Shown: piece after piece, positions 35,955 through 47,424 of the stretch
How positions within the stretch are numbered: position 1 is the first letter of the stretch
Layout of the letters: every line of letters begins with the position of its first letter
Assembly: GCA_030248295.1 (NCBI GenBank)
Contig: JASANH010000846.1
Coordinates: 62,001 to 126,000, forward strand
Source of the DNA: Mesodorylaimus sp. YZB2_4
Lineage: Eukaryota > Nematoda > Enoplea > Dorylaimida > Dorylaimidae
Direction of reading: 5' to 3'
DNA length: 64,000 nt
The notes under the pieces: generated by a model
Seen by the model: only the letters and a program-made list of their open reading frames with translations
Told to the model about the DNA's origin: nothing
Databases searched by the model: none
Translations under genes and position numbers: made by a program

Positions 35955-36445
35955 CAAGGGACGCCGATCCGTCCGCGAGCCGTAGCTCCGTTCCATGGCA
36001 ATCTCAAATACGCATCAACGCGTTAAAACAACAGGAGCAAGGTCGATGCGACGACTTGTGGGCCTGGTTCTACAAACTTCTCGATTTGATGATCGTTTAC
36101 TTGGCCACCCGTGGTAAGCAACCCTCTGTCGCGGGCATTTGGCCCATGACCACTTTCTTTTTTCAGAAAGGCAAGAAAATCTGCGAAAAGCTCAAGAATT
36201 TTGCCATCGCGTAGGAGAAGCTGCATGAGAGTCCGACCAAGTTGATCCGATCAGCACCCAAGGAGTACAGTGAGATCCATGACCACCTGATGACGCTGCG
36301 CTTAGAGACCGACCCTGACTATGAGCGCACCAAGGGCATCCTGCGGCGGGTCTGCGGACGCAAGGGCTACACGGACGGAGGCAAGCTCGACTGTGGTCAG
36401 TATTTCAAGGAGACCAAGATGGTGCCTTACGACGACCGATGCTGA
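35955..36445 (+). pseudogene. CK1/TTBK-type kinase pseudogene, C-lobe half
   Basis: Translation of separate frames gives worm CK1/TTBK kinase landmarks in the right order. APFHGNLKYAS corresponds to the APFRGTVRYAS activation segment. After a frame change comes EQGRCDDLWAWFYKLLDLMI, corresponding to GRHDDLWSLFYMLVEFVV, ending at a plausible intron donor (36114). Then KKICEKLKNFAIA is followed by an in-frame TAG at 36212-36214, and then APKEYSEIHDHLMTLRLETD and PDYERTKGILRRVCG, the family's C-lobe end, with a TGA at 36443-36445. There is at least one frameshift (near 36015) and one nonsense codon, and the ATP-binding half is absent. The other half of such a kinase is seen at 46265-46466. Confidence 0.8.
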
Positions 36446-37023
36446 TCGTGTGCGTGTTTTGTGTCTTGGGCCTCATTGCTTGTGTTATGTTGCGTCATGG
36501 GAGTAAAAAATATACCACGCCGAGAAAGGGAGGGGTGAACAAAGGGGGATAGATCGAAGAACGGTCAAATCGTATCTTGTCTGGGCCAGGTTAGATACTC
36601 TGCGCAAGGGCGATCGGGTCTGCCTGGCATGCTACGGTCGCCAGCTACAGGAGCTTTGTTGTTGGTTGCTGTGTGTGCGATCAATATCGGACACGGTTGA
36701 TAATTGAGTGAATGCCAAGTCAATGTTGATGTTGATGTTGAAGCCTCCGACTGTTAAGAACGCCGGACTAGGTCCTTGTCTGACCTGCAAACCCTCGATT
36801 TTCATTTTCTTGGATTATTGCCTGGATTTGTCATTACTTTTTTCTGCCCTCTTCTATTCTGCCTTATTTTTCTGCTGAAAATTATTCCGCCTACAGCAAT
36901 TTGGACATTACCGTGGTGCTAAACAGAGCATGCACTAGACACCTACGGGAGTACTCATATGTATACTCCACGCGAGTTCACAAATGCCCTTCTACCGATG
37001 TCTGAGAGTGCCAACGACACAAC
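36446..37023. other. Intergenic spacer
   Basis: Nothing recognised apart from a short TGTTGA microsatellite near 36723-36741. Confidence 0.5.
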
Positions 37024-38514
37024 ATGCCGTGTCCGAATAATCCAGCCCCCTTACTTGTCTTCCTTACCATCGTTTACCTTGCACCCGTTTTCTCACAACG
37101 TACGTCACTGCCCGTTGCCGCCGTGCATTCCGATGAGCTAACGATGCCTTTTTCAGAACTTGCCTTTTGCCTGAACAGCGACGAAAGGACTGTTTACCTT
37201 TCGACCAACAATTACGCCTTGACTGAGGGAGAAGTGACCATCAAGTACGGCTATTCTAATGACGAGTGTTTGGCTGACTGCTCACATTCGGACAGCTGCG
37301 CCAGTGCAGAGTACACCAGGAATGGGACTTGCAGACTGAACACAAGGAGTGCTCAGAAGGGATCTCAATTAGTGGCTATGCCTGGTGTTATCTATTTTCA
37401 AAAGGCCTGTTTACCTGGTAAGTAGACGGACAGGTACAGTAGAGTGCCATGGTCTTTATACAACTTTGCATAGTCTAAACAATATTCCAGAGAAAGAGAC
37501 TCTGAAATCTGAAATTTTCGCTATTTTGGACCCCTGCATTCGTAGTGCATTCAGAGTCAAACGGGTTTCGCTAGGTTGCAGAGCTAGGCCACCTACAGTA
37601 TCTCTATGCCATGATTTCATAGGTTGAGTCCGGGGTCCTAGAGATCCCTTAATCCTATAAGACAATATTCACCCCTTTCTGCCATTTGATGTCTGAAGTC
37701 TGCTCGCTTGATCACGTGCATTTAGTAAGGCGAAACAATCACAGCTTCTTTCTCTGCATCTTTTGTGCAGCCAAGACTGCCCTTTGTGGCACTTCATTTA
37801 CTTTGGACCCGCAAATGCTCTTAATTGGTTACGCTCAAATTGTGTACAACGCCCCGAGTTTGACTAGTTGCCTGGCCAGATGCCTTGAGACAACTCGACC
37901 GGAATCCGAAGTCAACTGTGCTTCAATCCAGTATTATCACAAAGATCATCAGTGCATACTGAACTCAGAAACGAAGAACAACTTTCCCGACCTTTTCACG
38001 CCCGAGAGTCCTCAAGAGGACGAAGTCGACTACGTGGAAAACAACTGCTTTGCAGGTAAACGCCTCCTCAAGCCTGGTCCCAATGTGACATTCAGTTCTT
38101 GCAGCTTGGGCATCATGGGCCCCTTGGAGTCCTTGCAGAGGACCTGGCGGAGGTCGCAAGATACGATTTCGTCATTGCAAGACTGTAGGTGCCTGCAATA
38201 ACGGCACTAGCGTGGAAATAGACACGTGTGGATTCGAGCCAGATCCACGCACAACACCCGTTGCTAGAATAGTCATTGCTGCATCGACGGATCCACCAGC
38301 ATTCGTTACTGATGCTTTTACAGAAACCACGGATGCCATCACTGATGATACATCCACCCAAGACCCTGTATTCACAACCGATGCCCCCACCGCGGGCTGC
38401 ACGTCGGCGTCATATTGCAAAGGCAGTGCGGTAAACCCATGCGAGGAATATGAGAAGTTAGGATACCCTTCGTACAGTGATTGCCTGAGAAGCCAGTTTG
38501 GCGGCTTAGCTTAG
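37024..38514 (+). CDS. Secreted PAN/Apple and thrombospondin type 1 repeat protein
   Basis: Four exons join in frame: 37024-37099, 37157-37417, 37771-38055 and 38096-38514 (an acceptor at 38105 would also keep frame). Exon 1 is a signal peptide (APLLVFLTIVYLAPVFSQ). Exon 2 is a PAN/Apple-like domain with SNDECLADCSHSDSCASAEY and NGTCRL. Exon 3 is a second one with SLTSCLARCLETTRPES and HQCILNSE. Exon 4 begins with a TSP1 repeat: WASWAPWSPCRGPGGGRK and then FRHCKTVGACNNGTSVEIDT, followed by Cys. A Thr/Asp-rich, probably O-glycosylated stretch (about 60 residues) and a final Cys-containing segment (CTSASYCKGSAVNPCEEYEK) follow. It is likely an extracellular matrix or cuticle-associated protein; the partner is unknown. 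Confidence 0.85.
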
Positions 38515-39119
38515 TGCCAGTGTAAATTTACGACGAGAATGACTTGTAGCACCCTCATAAATACTGTACGCGTTGTCAGCAGCCATACTTAATGCACTGC
38601 GCAAGGTTGTGTGATCGCTACACAACAGCTTTCCTCACTGTGTTTCTACCGGGGTGGGTCACATTGATACGAGTGCATGTTGTTGGACTGTACACTGGCT
38701 TCCTGGGACAACGGCTGGTGGGGTCTGTCCTCCGAAATTGGTGGCGACACTCGAGACTGTCTGCTCGTTTGACTTCTACAGCATCTCGACGACAGCTGTA
38801 TCAGCCACTGCCACTACCTGACGTGCAAGGTACGAGAGATTATGCTGTAGTTTTTACAACACGTGGCCTATATGTGCCCTCGGTTTCAGACAGCACGCGT
38901 CAAGACCATGAAGCACCGTGTATTCACATTTAGCTAACATCAGTGCTCAGACAAGGCAAAGCAAACTAGACATTACTCGTGAATAAAGTGCCGCAGCAGT
39001 TATAATAAATCAACTGTCCGCCGCCCGTCTCTATACTACAGGTCAAAATCGATTCAATCGATTCAACCGAAATTATTCTAAAACAGTTCAGGCCATTGGC
39101 AGCGTTTGCAACTGAGTCC
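38515..39119. other. Intergenic spacer with a TSP1-like relic
   Basis: Contains the possible decayed TSP1 exon at 38690-38830 and an AATAAA polyadenylation signal near 38983. No intact gene. Confidence 0.4.
38690..38830 (+). pseudogene. Possible decayed thrombospondin type 1 repeat
   Basis: One frame reads DCTLASWDNGWWGLSSEIGG, then DTRDC, a stop, and DDSCISHCHYLTCK before a GTACGAG donor. Spacing of Trp, Gly-Gly and Cys resembles a TSP1 repeat with the stop replacing part of it. It may be a dead exon of the upstream PAN-TSP1 gene or of a lost paralogue. Chance similarity is possible. Confidence 0.3.
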
Positions 39120-39458
39120 TTAATGATTCCAATAGTGAGCTTCCCAGAAATAGGGTGTCAAATAGTAGTGGGACATGGGGCCTCGACTAATCAAATCGCG
39201 TTCGTAAATCTTCAAGCAATAACGTTGGTTCGGGAAGTACCTGTAGGAGGTGTAGGCTGGACGGGAAGTGTAACGTCTGTTCCACCAATAATCCTCGATG
39301 TCGTGCGCCCAATCGCCATAGTGTGGTTGTGCATATCCGGATGGTCTGAACTTCCAGGTCACATGAGGAAGTGGCCTACCGCACTCCAAATCTACATTGG
39401 ATGCCACCCGACGGGAGCCGGACAAATGAATGGCCGATGGGGAGGTAGCGAACGACAT
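39120..39458 (-). CDS. Small Tyr/Trp-rich protein, uncharacterised
   Basis: ATG 39458 gives 112 residues; the frame stays open upstream to a possible acceptor at 39587, so the protein may have more exons. The C-terminal half is dense in aromatics and Arg: YGDWAHDIEDYWWNRRYTSR, AYTSYRYFPNQRYCLKIYER, HYYLTPYFWEAHYWNH. The N-terminal part is Ser/Ala/Pro-rich. I do not recognise a family. The W/Y/R-rich layout loosely resembles myofilament or matrix proteins such as flightin, but there is no motif I can call. Codon-like bias and lack of internal stops make it a better candidate than the opposite strand frame. Confidence 0.45.
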   Translation of the reverse strand: MSFATSPSAIHLSGSRRVASNVDLECGRPLPHVTWKFRPSGYAQPHYGDWAHDIEDYWWNRRYTSRPAYTSYRYFPNQRYCLKIYERDLISRGPMSHYYLTPYFWEAHYWNH

Positions 39459-40045
39459 GGCTATTGAGGATTCAGGAAAGAGAATAGGCAACGATAGATG
39501 GAAGCTACCTGCACCACCAGAGTAAGAGCCTGGTCTAAGAGTGAAAATAGGAAAGCCTGGGAGAATGGTGACTAGTACGCCTCGAGTCTAACAGCGAGAG
39601 ACAACAACTGCTGCCCGTTTTCGAGCTATGACTCTTGAACAGCCGGGTGCCAGAATATTTTCGAGTTGGTGTTATACTTTGCGCCATCCTTTATGGAGTC
39701 AGAGAGGGCAGGGAATGAAGAAGTTTCTGAGCGTTGTTTGCAAAGCCGCTTTCTCTCTTGCTGACTGCTGAGGGCTGAAAGATTGTAACATTAACGGCAC
39801 AGGATGGCGGATGCATGGGCAGTGAGGCGGATATATTAACCTATATTTTCTAAGACAGACAAGCGATAGTCCATAAAAGGAATGCAAGTAAGGGCAAAAG
39901 AGATCGAAACAGGCTCGAGTACGAAACTGCTACTATGACCAGGTGGCACCAATATAATAAAATTGTCACATATGCGGTCAGCATCCATGAAATAATGGAT
40001 CCTTCTCGCTTGCGCACCCCGTCATGTGCCAGCTTTTCCTGACCC
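39459..40045. other. Spacer before the peroxidase 3' end
   Basis: Apart from the open extension of the Tyr/Trp-rich frame to 39587, nothing is recognised. Confidence 0.4.
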
Positions 40046-43000
40046 TTATTCCGACCATTTCCTCAAATCCATTGAAGGAAAGCTGGAGCAAGGAACGGGC
40101 GCTGAGTTGAATGAGAAGGCATCAGTTGGCATGGACTGAAATGCATCCCCATTATCGCACAGTATCCTGGCCATGGTCACGCGTTCCAGCTCGGCCAATT
40201 GGTCTGGTGTGAATGTAGCCGGATTTTGGAACCAGAATCTGAAACAGTGAATTTATATACTGCTTCTGACAGCAGCTGAGTCTTCTTACCTATCTCCATC
40301 ACGGATCCTAGAAAACTGATTTCCGATGATGCATGCCATCGTCGGGCCGACCACGCCATCCGCAACTGGATCTTCCAGCATGCCACCAATGTACAGGTCG
40401 ATGTTGTCTGAAACCATAAATGATTACATCTCCGGGGCGAGAAACCTTCACGTAGTCATGTGTGGCTACCTGGACTTGGATAGAGGTTTTGCAAGCCAAT
40501 TCGAACATTAGGGTCTGAAATTTCGATCAGATCGTTGAAGCTCGCAGCTCTTCTGAGGCCACAAAACTCCCGATAATCATTGTAGGAAGCCAGACCAACG
40601 TCCCGACCTCTTTGAACATTGGTAGCTGCTAAATCCGTGCTTCCAAACATTCGTTCTGTGGCCGAGGTTGTGACACGCTGGGGTTTCTTTAGCGGCATAG
40701 TCATCAGACCACGAATGAACACGTCAATGCCGCCCTCGAAGAGAACCCGCTGCGGTTTCTGCAAAATGATTCCATTGGTCAAGAGTACGGCCATAGATAC
40801 ATTTGGCATGGGATGGGTGGGCAGTGTATTTGGTTGGCAGGTCCGTTGTGCAAAAATGAGCCAAGCAGTATGTGGTTGCCTTTGTTGCTGTGCCTCAGAC
40901 AGCTTAATACATGCTCTCCAGGGTAGGCAGAACCTTGTTGAGCTGATTTGACTTGGAGGTCTGCCTGGAGTGGTTTTGAGACCATCCGCTCCCCGCCCTC
41001 TTGTCTGATGTACAGCCCATTTGGAACGGGGAGTATGGTGGGAAACCAGCTCGTTCCATCCCTCATTCTCAGATCAAACGTACCAGCACGCCATCCACGA
41101 AAGACATCGAACCGAACACTCGACCATTATCGTCAGCTTTGTTGAACGCCTCTTGGAGCATTCCATGACCACAACGCATGGCAGCGTGAGTAAACTCGTT
41201 TGAGACCATGGGATTGACCTGAGGATTGTAACCACGGTACGGCCCAACCAAGTTATTAATGGAACGGCCAATAATTTTGGGGAGCCATTCTTTGTACGTG
41301 ATGGCCTGAAAAGGACAGAATTTAGTTACTGAGCACTTCGGGGAAAGTAAGCGAAGGCAAAATAAAAAGCCCTGTTGCGACAAGTCCCACATTCTCAGAA
41401 CTGGGAAATGCACTTGCTGATCAGACTCGCCCATCAATTACCTGCAGTTCGGCACCCACGATTTTCCTGGCTTCCTGGTAGACTCGATCAGCACTCCACG
41501 ATGGATTTCCTTGCTGCAATGCGGTCGCCAGTCGATTGTGTTCTCGCATGAACACAACGTGCAAAGTTGCCAATGTGACAAAAATGGGCAGCCGATCATC
41601 GCCAGCCTCGAAGGACGAAGTGCATGTGTCGACACTGTTACAACCCTGTGTATTAAAAGGCAGCATGGCACGCCCATTGAAGAATGTTGTCCGAAGGAAG
41701 GCTCCGTTGCGTAACTTCTCAGCATCCGGCACAGCACTTCCATAGACCATGGACGCGTCCAGGTACGACGTAACCACATTCAGCTGAAGCCTTGGACTGC
41801 CCGATCCAGTTCCACAGACGGGGGCAGAACGAGTGAAAGACTGACAGCATGGCTGTCCACTGCAGTGCGGATCATTAGCTTGGTTCCTTATTGGGAAGCA
41901 TCGACCAGGCACTTCAGTACAGCCGCTGCATTGCCGTCCGTCCATGGGTGAAGTCTTGGTGATATCGTGCACGATGAACTGGCCAAACTGAAGGGCCAGT
42001 GAGTTGGCCAAGTTGGTCGTAACCAGAGCAGAGGAGCTGAGCAGAAATCGTGTCAAATCTCGAGCGCTGGGACGCCCACCTCGCTGGGATGCTAAAAAGG
42101 GGACAGTTCACAGCTGGCATCAGATACATGCATCTCTCTCCCCATGCTACCATTGCATCCCACTATTGTCCAGCATTCCTCGTATGACCACGCCTACAGG
42201 TTGCCCATTCCTAATTACTTACAGACAGGCGCGGCAATGCCATCGTCGTAACTGGCTGGTCTCAATCGAGTGAAAGGTGTGACAGCAGCGCCAAAGAGTA
42301 CATTCTGGAAGTTATTGCATGTGCCATCCATAGTTCGATAACGAAGGTGAAAACAGCTGTTTCTGCTGCAGTCGACAGAATCCTGGGCAGTGGCACAACC
42401 AAACTGACTGTTGCTGTTGATCACGTCGGCGATTGTGAATGTCCGTCGGAAAGAGACGTCTGAAAACAAGCCAATGGGTCTCACTCGGTCCCAACACCAA
42501 CAGACTATCATAGCATACCTTCCCTCTCTGAAATGAGCCCTTCTTGTCTCGCTAAAGTAATGGCATCGTTTGCATTGCTCAATCGTATCTGATCGCACCG
42601 TCCTTGGTTGTTCCCCTGTGGTTGACGAACTGGCACTGGGACTGGAGCTGGCACGGGCGGAGGTGGTGGCGGAGGAGGTGGTGGCGGAGGAGGTGGTGGC
42701 GGAGGAGGAGGAGGTGGTGGTGGTGGCGCTGGTATGGGTATTGGAGCCGGACGCGGCAGAGGTACAGGTGCTGGGGCAGGTCTTGGCTGCGGCAGTGGGG
42801 CGGGTGCTAAAATAGAACGCTGCGTGACACAATCACGCGCTTGACTGAGATACACAGACTGTACATACTCTATTGGGATTTTCCAAAAGTTTCAGTCGCT
42901 TATTTTTGTGCACTACATAACTTCAAAGTTTTGTACAGTAAATCACGTGGTCAGAAGCCTCCAGCTGAATAGAGTTTAGTCATGAGGCAAAGTAGCCTTT

Positions 43001-44413
43001 TGTGATTTGGGCTACAATTTTTCATACGCAAGAGCGAGTATCAGAGAAAAGACATTCTCTTTTTTACCTTCTTTCCCAGCTGCCTAATGTCTGTCATTGC
43101 GGAGTGAAGAGTCAATTGGGAAGAAGTAACAGAAAACATACATGAGCGAACAATAACCGCGCATTCTCAAAGCGACAGCTTGTCTACGCAATTGACAAAA
43201 CCCTTGCCCTACTTACAAACTAGACTGAACCACTTTCCATTTCTGCCTTCTTCACACCCGCTCATCTGCGCTGAAAGTTAAGTATAGCGCTGTGATGATG
43301 AACTTCAACACATCGTGATCGCAATAAATAAAGGCCAGGGCCTGATTGATTGCTCCCAGTGTACAACGTTATGTCAGGATGCATTAGTTAAAAATACAGG
43401 ATGTCTCACAATTAACTGGGTCTAAGCGAGGTGTTTTCCAAAATGCTCGATGCGAAGAACTTTCAGGCGCTCATAAACTATGCACAAACTGTAGACAGCA
43501 AGGACAGGTCAGCTCAAAGGTGCATAAAACAATTGGGCGTGCCTGAGCTTGTAGTAGTTAGGAGATTGCAAACTGGGGAAGAGCGCCTAGGACTTGTATC
43601 AGGAAGTAGTAAAAATATCTTAACAGTATGCAGTATGTATACTACCCGTTCAGAGATATCCCAGCCTAATGCTCACAGATTCCTGCCGACTTTGGGGCGG
43701 CTATCACTATCAAACACACAACACCCTCAGTAATCTGATACTTCGCGGGCTGCGGTGATACAGACAAGACTTTTTGACCAACCACCACTATGTTATCACC
43801 ATGTGGTGTGTATGTGCGAGTGGGTCCACATCGTCATGTGGACACTAACCATGGTCCTCATGGTGATTTCGACTCTGCTGTCAGCTCTGTGACTGGCAAG
43901 ACTCGCAAGAATGCGCCAGACGGAGCAGGCCCATGAACGATTGATTGGCACCCCCTGCCGTATGCAGTACATATCAAAGAGCACTCAAACCTAACGCATC
44001 TTCCCAGCTATTAGCCCAAACTCATACCTCTGAAAGCAGGGCACGTATTGCAAGCGAACTGGCAATTATCCGGCATCCAGTCCGAGTTTGCATTGCATTC
44101 GCCGATCGAGGCCCAAAATTGACACCACTCGTGTTGATCACAGCATCCATTCGAACGACAATCGAATCGCGATGTGATTTGGGCTCGCACTGCAAAAAAG
44201 TAGGAAAGAAATTCAGTGCTCATTGTTGCCTGCCTCAATTGTCACTCTCCAAATAACTCATTGCGAAAGTAAATACAAGTTTTTAAAAGGAGCTCGGGCA
44301 AATGGAAATTTGTGCATAAAAGTGAGTGTGTTGAGTAAGGAAAGCGCGTCGATACGATTACCTGGTGTGACGATGGCGATGGCCAGGAATAGGCATAGCA
44401 AATTGACTGCCAT
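40046..44413 (-). CDS. ShKT-domain haem peroxidase (SKPO/MLT-7 type)
   Basis: Nine exons join in frame: 44413-44362, 44189-44028, 42806-42519, 42459-42223, 42091-41442, 41305-41084, 40758-40470, 40407-40290 and 40238-40046, giving 736 residues. Residues 1-18 are a signal peptide ([18 protein letters not shown]). An ShKT domain follows ([20 protein letters not shown], then [19 protein letters not shown]), then a Pro-rich linker with about 25 consecutive Pro, then an animal haem peroxidase domain. Landmarks are [10 protein letters not shown], the distal-His segment GQFIVHDI, the proximal-His region [48 protein letters not shown], and [17 protein letters not shown]. Nematode relatives cross-link cuticle collagen or support ROS-dependent immunity. 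The Asp usually before the distal His (xDHD) is Val. Intron 2 is 1.2 kb. Confidence 0.93.
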
Positions 44414-46264
44414 TCGCTTCGTAGAGCAATGACTTGGTGGCGTGAATATGGGCAGTAATTGGCAGCTAATAAGGTGAGCAGTAATTTTGCTCATTCTCTC
44501 GTGTACTCTCGCTCGCCTGCAGACTGACTGGTCAGACGACATGTGGACGCTTAGTCGCGCCAATAGCAGTCTTCCAACTAAAATACTGGCCAGCATTAAA
44601 AGAAGGCTCTTTTCAAATTCGGCAAGCCGATGAGGTGGGAGGTGACGATTGAAAAACTATACTCGCTTTATTGAATGATGAGACGATGCTCAACTAGGGC
44701 AAGGTCTCTTCGTGGCCTATGTATTTTTAAAAGTCACTTCATTCTTCTCCTTCGTTGCGACAATTCCAACCAAGCCACCTCAACTTCGTACTGCTACGTC
44801 AATCGCGCGCACGAAGCGTCAAAATGGTTAAAGTAGCCCGAGGCATAAAACTAGACCAAAAAAGCGCGCTTTCCTTGTACGGCCAGCTACATTGTTTTAG
44901 ACTTGTTTAGTATTATATTTAGATATGCCAATAAAAATGCTACAACCAATCAGACAACTGCAAAACGGCCGCTACTTGTTTTTTCCTTCTATAAACTAAC
45001 CAAAAAGAAATGGATGAATTTCGACCTTGCAATTCAAGTCACTCTGTAACAAGTGCATTCATCAAGGTCGTAATTCCGCTTTTAGACAAGAGAAATCAAA
45101 AATTTCTTCTCGATTCCAAATGCGAACACGCAAAGAGAATTTTTACGCTGGAGAGAGCTAGTATTTTTTGTTCTACTTTCTCTCATTCCAGTTCTCAGCA
45201 CTTTATCGTCTTCACGCCTGCTGCTATTTCAAGCACGTGTCAAGTGATGTCAAAATAGAAGCCAGATTTGGATGTGATAAATTGTCCTAGTTCGCTTTTT
45301 ATCAATCTCGTCTCTTCTATCGGGCCAAGTGTCATCATGCATGTCCATACTTGGCGGCTGTGACCTGGCACAATGAATGTCGAGGTGCCTTAAACGGTGG
45401 TGGATTCTTATGTAAGTGTCACTTGTGTCAACCGGTTCTTTCATAACAGGTCGGGTCACTGAAAATGTACGTTTTCAAGTCGTCAATCAAGTTTTAATAT
45501 TGTCAAACTTGGCAGGCCGCTATTCGCCATGATTGCTAGAGCATCCGTGTTTGCTTTCCATTTTTGGTCTAAATCGCTGTCACGCATGACTGACTTTCAA
45601 CTAGACACTCTAATCGGTACATGGATTGATTACGAAAGTTACAAGCCCTAAGAGTAACATCCTCAAAGTCACTGCTTGCTCTTACAGCTCGAAGAATTTC
45701 ACAGCTCAGGCTGTCGGTATGCAAAGATGAAAGTGATAGGCAGGACAATGTCAGTTCGCTTGTATCTACATACTTTTACACTTTGTTAGAATGTTCACAA
45801 ACTGACTGCCGAGTAGAAGTCTCGCGCTGTAACACATCTGTCATCTTGGCCTGTTTGCTACAATGCTGGTCAAGGTACGTATTGCACGGTATGCGTACGA
45901 TGGATGATCGCTGATTGCTGGATGCGGGCCAGAACTGCACGAGTTTCCATACCCGTATGCGGGGAGAAAATTTGTGGGAATGTCTGACTCTATGCGTTGT
46001 TTAGAAAAAGGTAAAAAGCACGAACTGCACACACAATGCCGCTGTACCATAATCATATCAGACAAATACTGTATAATTGCCATGAAGTTGCTGGTGAAAC
46101 CGCTCTAACTACTCGCAACGTCTGGTGGCCAACCCGCAAAGGAGTTTGTTCACATCACGCAAGCAAGCTCGTGAGAACTCCACCCCCACGAAGCAAACTA
46201 ATATCCGTTCCCTCAGCTCTTGCAGCGTTTCCGTATAACAGTGCAGAACAGTTTTTAACGAGAA
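44414..46264. other. Intergenic region upstream of the peroxidase
   Basis: No gene or repeat recognised. It should contain the peroxidase promoter at its left end. Confidence 0.5.
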
Positions 46265-46466
46265 TCAGCTGTCAGCGGCTTCGGGCAAGTTCTCGCGCAG
46301 CTTCTCCAGATTCTCTTTGACCGTCCTGCACAGAAGCACGAAGTCGCAGTCCGGGCTCCGACCGCACAAGGAATCGCGTCGAGTAAGTGGCACTGGCCTT
46401 TGTCAACTTCCGCGTGACCAAAACTTCCAACCTGAGAATGTGGATGGGCACCTCGACGAGCTCGAC
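46265..46466 (-). pseudogene. CK1/TTBK-type kinase relic, N-lobe half
   Basis: After an acceptor-like CATTTTCAG the frame reads VELVEVPIHILRLEVLVTRK then LTKASATYSTRFL, corresponding to the N-lobe segment of CK1/TTBK (ESKDxxVQILKMEVAVLKKL type). A one-base frame change near 46345 then gives DCDFVLLCRTVKENLEKLRE and NLPEAADS with a stop at 46265-46267, corresponding to the hinge FNFVVMTLVGKxLADLR. No catalytic loop follows. It lies 3' of the inverted PP1 copy exactly as the other relic lies 3' of the intact PP1 gene. Confidence 0.7.
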
Positions 46467-46798
46467 CTGAAAATGAAACGCTTTAGCAGCGTCAGGTAAA
46501 ATGCTGTAGGGAGCAACAGTGACCTAGATATTCAGCCTCTGGGATCTGACAGGGTAGCCAAAGAAATCGATGGACTCACGTTTTAAACAGGTGCGTAGAT
46601 ATGATTTCGAATGCATTGTCGCGTGCTGGCTGTAAATAGGGGTATGTGCATGCAGTGGCCCCTTTTTTGCTGGCACACCAGATCAGGCACATTCATTTAC
46701 CAAGAACACCAGTTCGCTGCGCAGACAAGAACGGCACCAGACAAGTCACGACCTCAACGAAGGGGCGGCAGTCACGATCGCGGTCGGCTTCCCGTTTC

Positions 46799-47113
46799 TC
46801 ACTTCTTGTTGAACGGGGCCAGCACATTCATAGTGATTTCCATGACTTTCGAGACGACCAGGATTGCTGCGTTGTTGTTGAACTCGCCGCCGTAGTTGGG
46901 TGCGCTGAAGATGGTCACGCACTGCTTGGACGGACCGAAAAACTTGAAGCCTTCTTTGAATACCTAGAAAAGGAGACGAGTTAAGAACAGCATAGAATCA
47001 CCAACGGGAGATTTACCTGGTGCGCTCGAACCACCATTTCCAGGCCGTGCTTATTGAGGAAACTGTCCACCTGGTCCACGTTGAATCGATGGTCCAAGCC
47101 TCGCGGATTCGGG
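46799..47113 (-). pseudogene. 5'-truncated inverted copy of the PP1 gene
   Basis: Homology starts abruptly inside exon 4 at 47113 (CCGAATCCGCGAGGCTTGG). Exon remnants 47113-47017 and 46963-46799 encode [20 protein letters not shown] and [20 protein letters not shown], nearly identical to residues 220-326 of the gene at 34363-35580. The intervening intron is also nearly identical over its 3' half. There is no start, no metal-site exon and no acceptor at its left, so it cannot make a phosphatase by itself. The flank continues to match the 3' flank of the intact gene down to about 46466. Confidence 0.92.
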
Positions 47114-47424
47114 ATATGGGAATGCATGCATTGAAATAGCGAATGATTGAATTGCATTGAATTGCGGATGGGTCATTCTTTCGACTCAAATCGCCTGCGG
47201 TTTTGAAATTCGCTGTTTGAACTCTAGGTCCTGGTGTACAGTATGTACTGTAGGTTAGGACATAATTTAATCCGTAGTGCCGTCGTCTAAAACGATAATT
47301 TATTGCCAACTTTTAGCAGCCGAAGTAGCTTCACCCTAGCTCATTCAAGGAATTCTCAGGCTCTTCGCTGAAGCTGGCTCCGTTAAGAGAGAGGTCCAGT
47401 TTCTCGTAAACAATATACTGCCGG

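Noticed and set aside
40779..41066. Open frame with [13 protein letters not shown] in a peroxidase intron
   Set aside because: The exon before it ends SFVDGVL at a clean donor and the next exon begins [10 protein letters not shown], giving the expected peroxidase sequence; the frame inside is chance.
43431..43733. 100-residue frame in peroxidase intron 2
   Set aside because: No family resemblance and no supporting splice sites on the plus strand.
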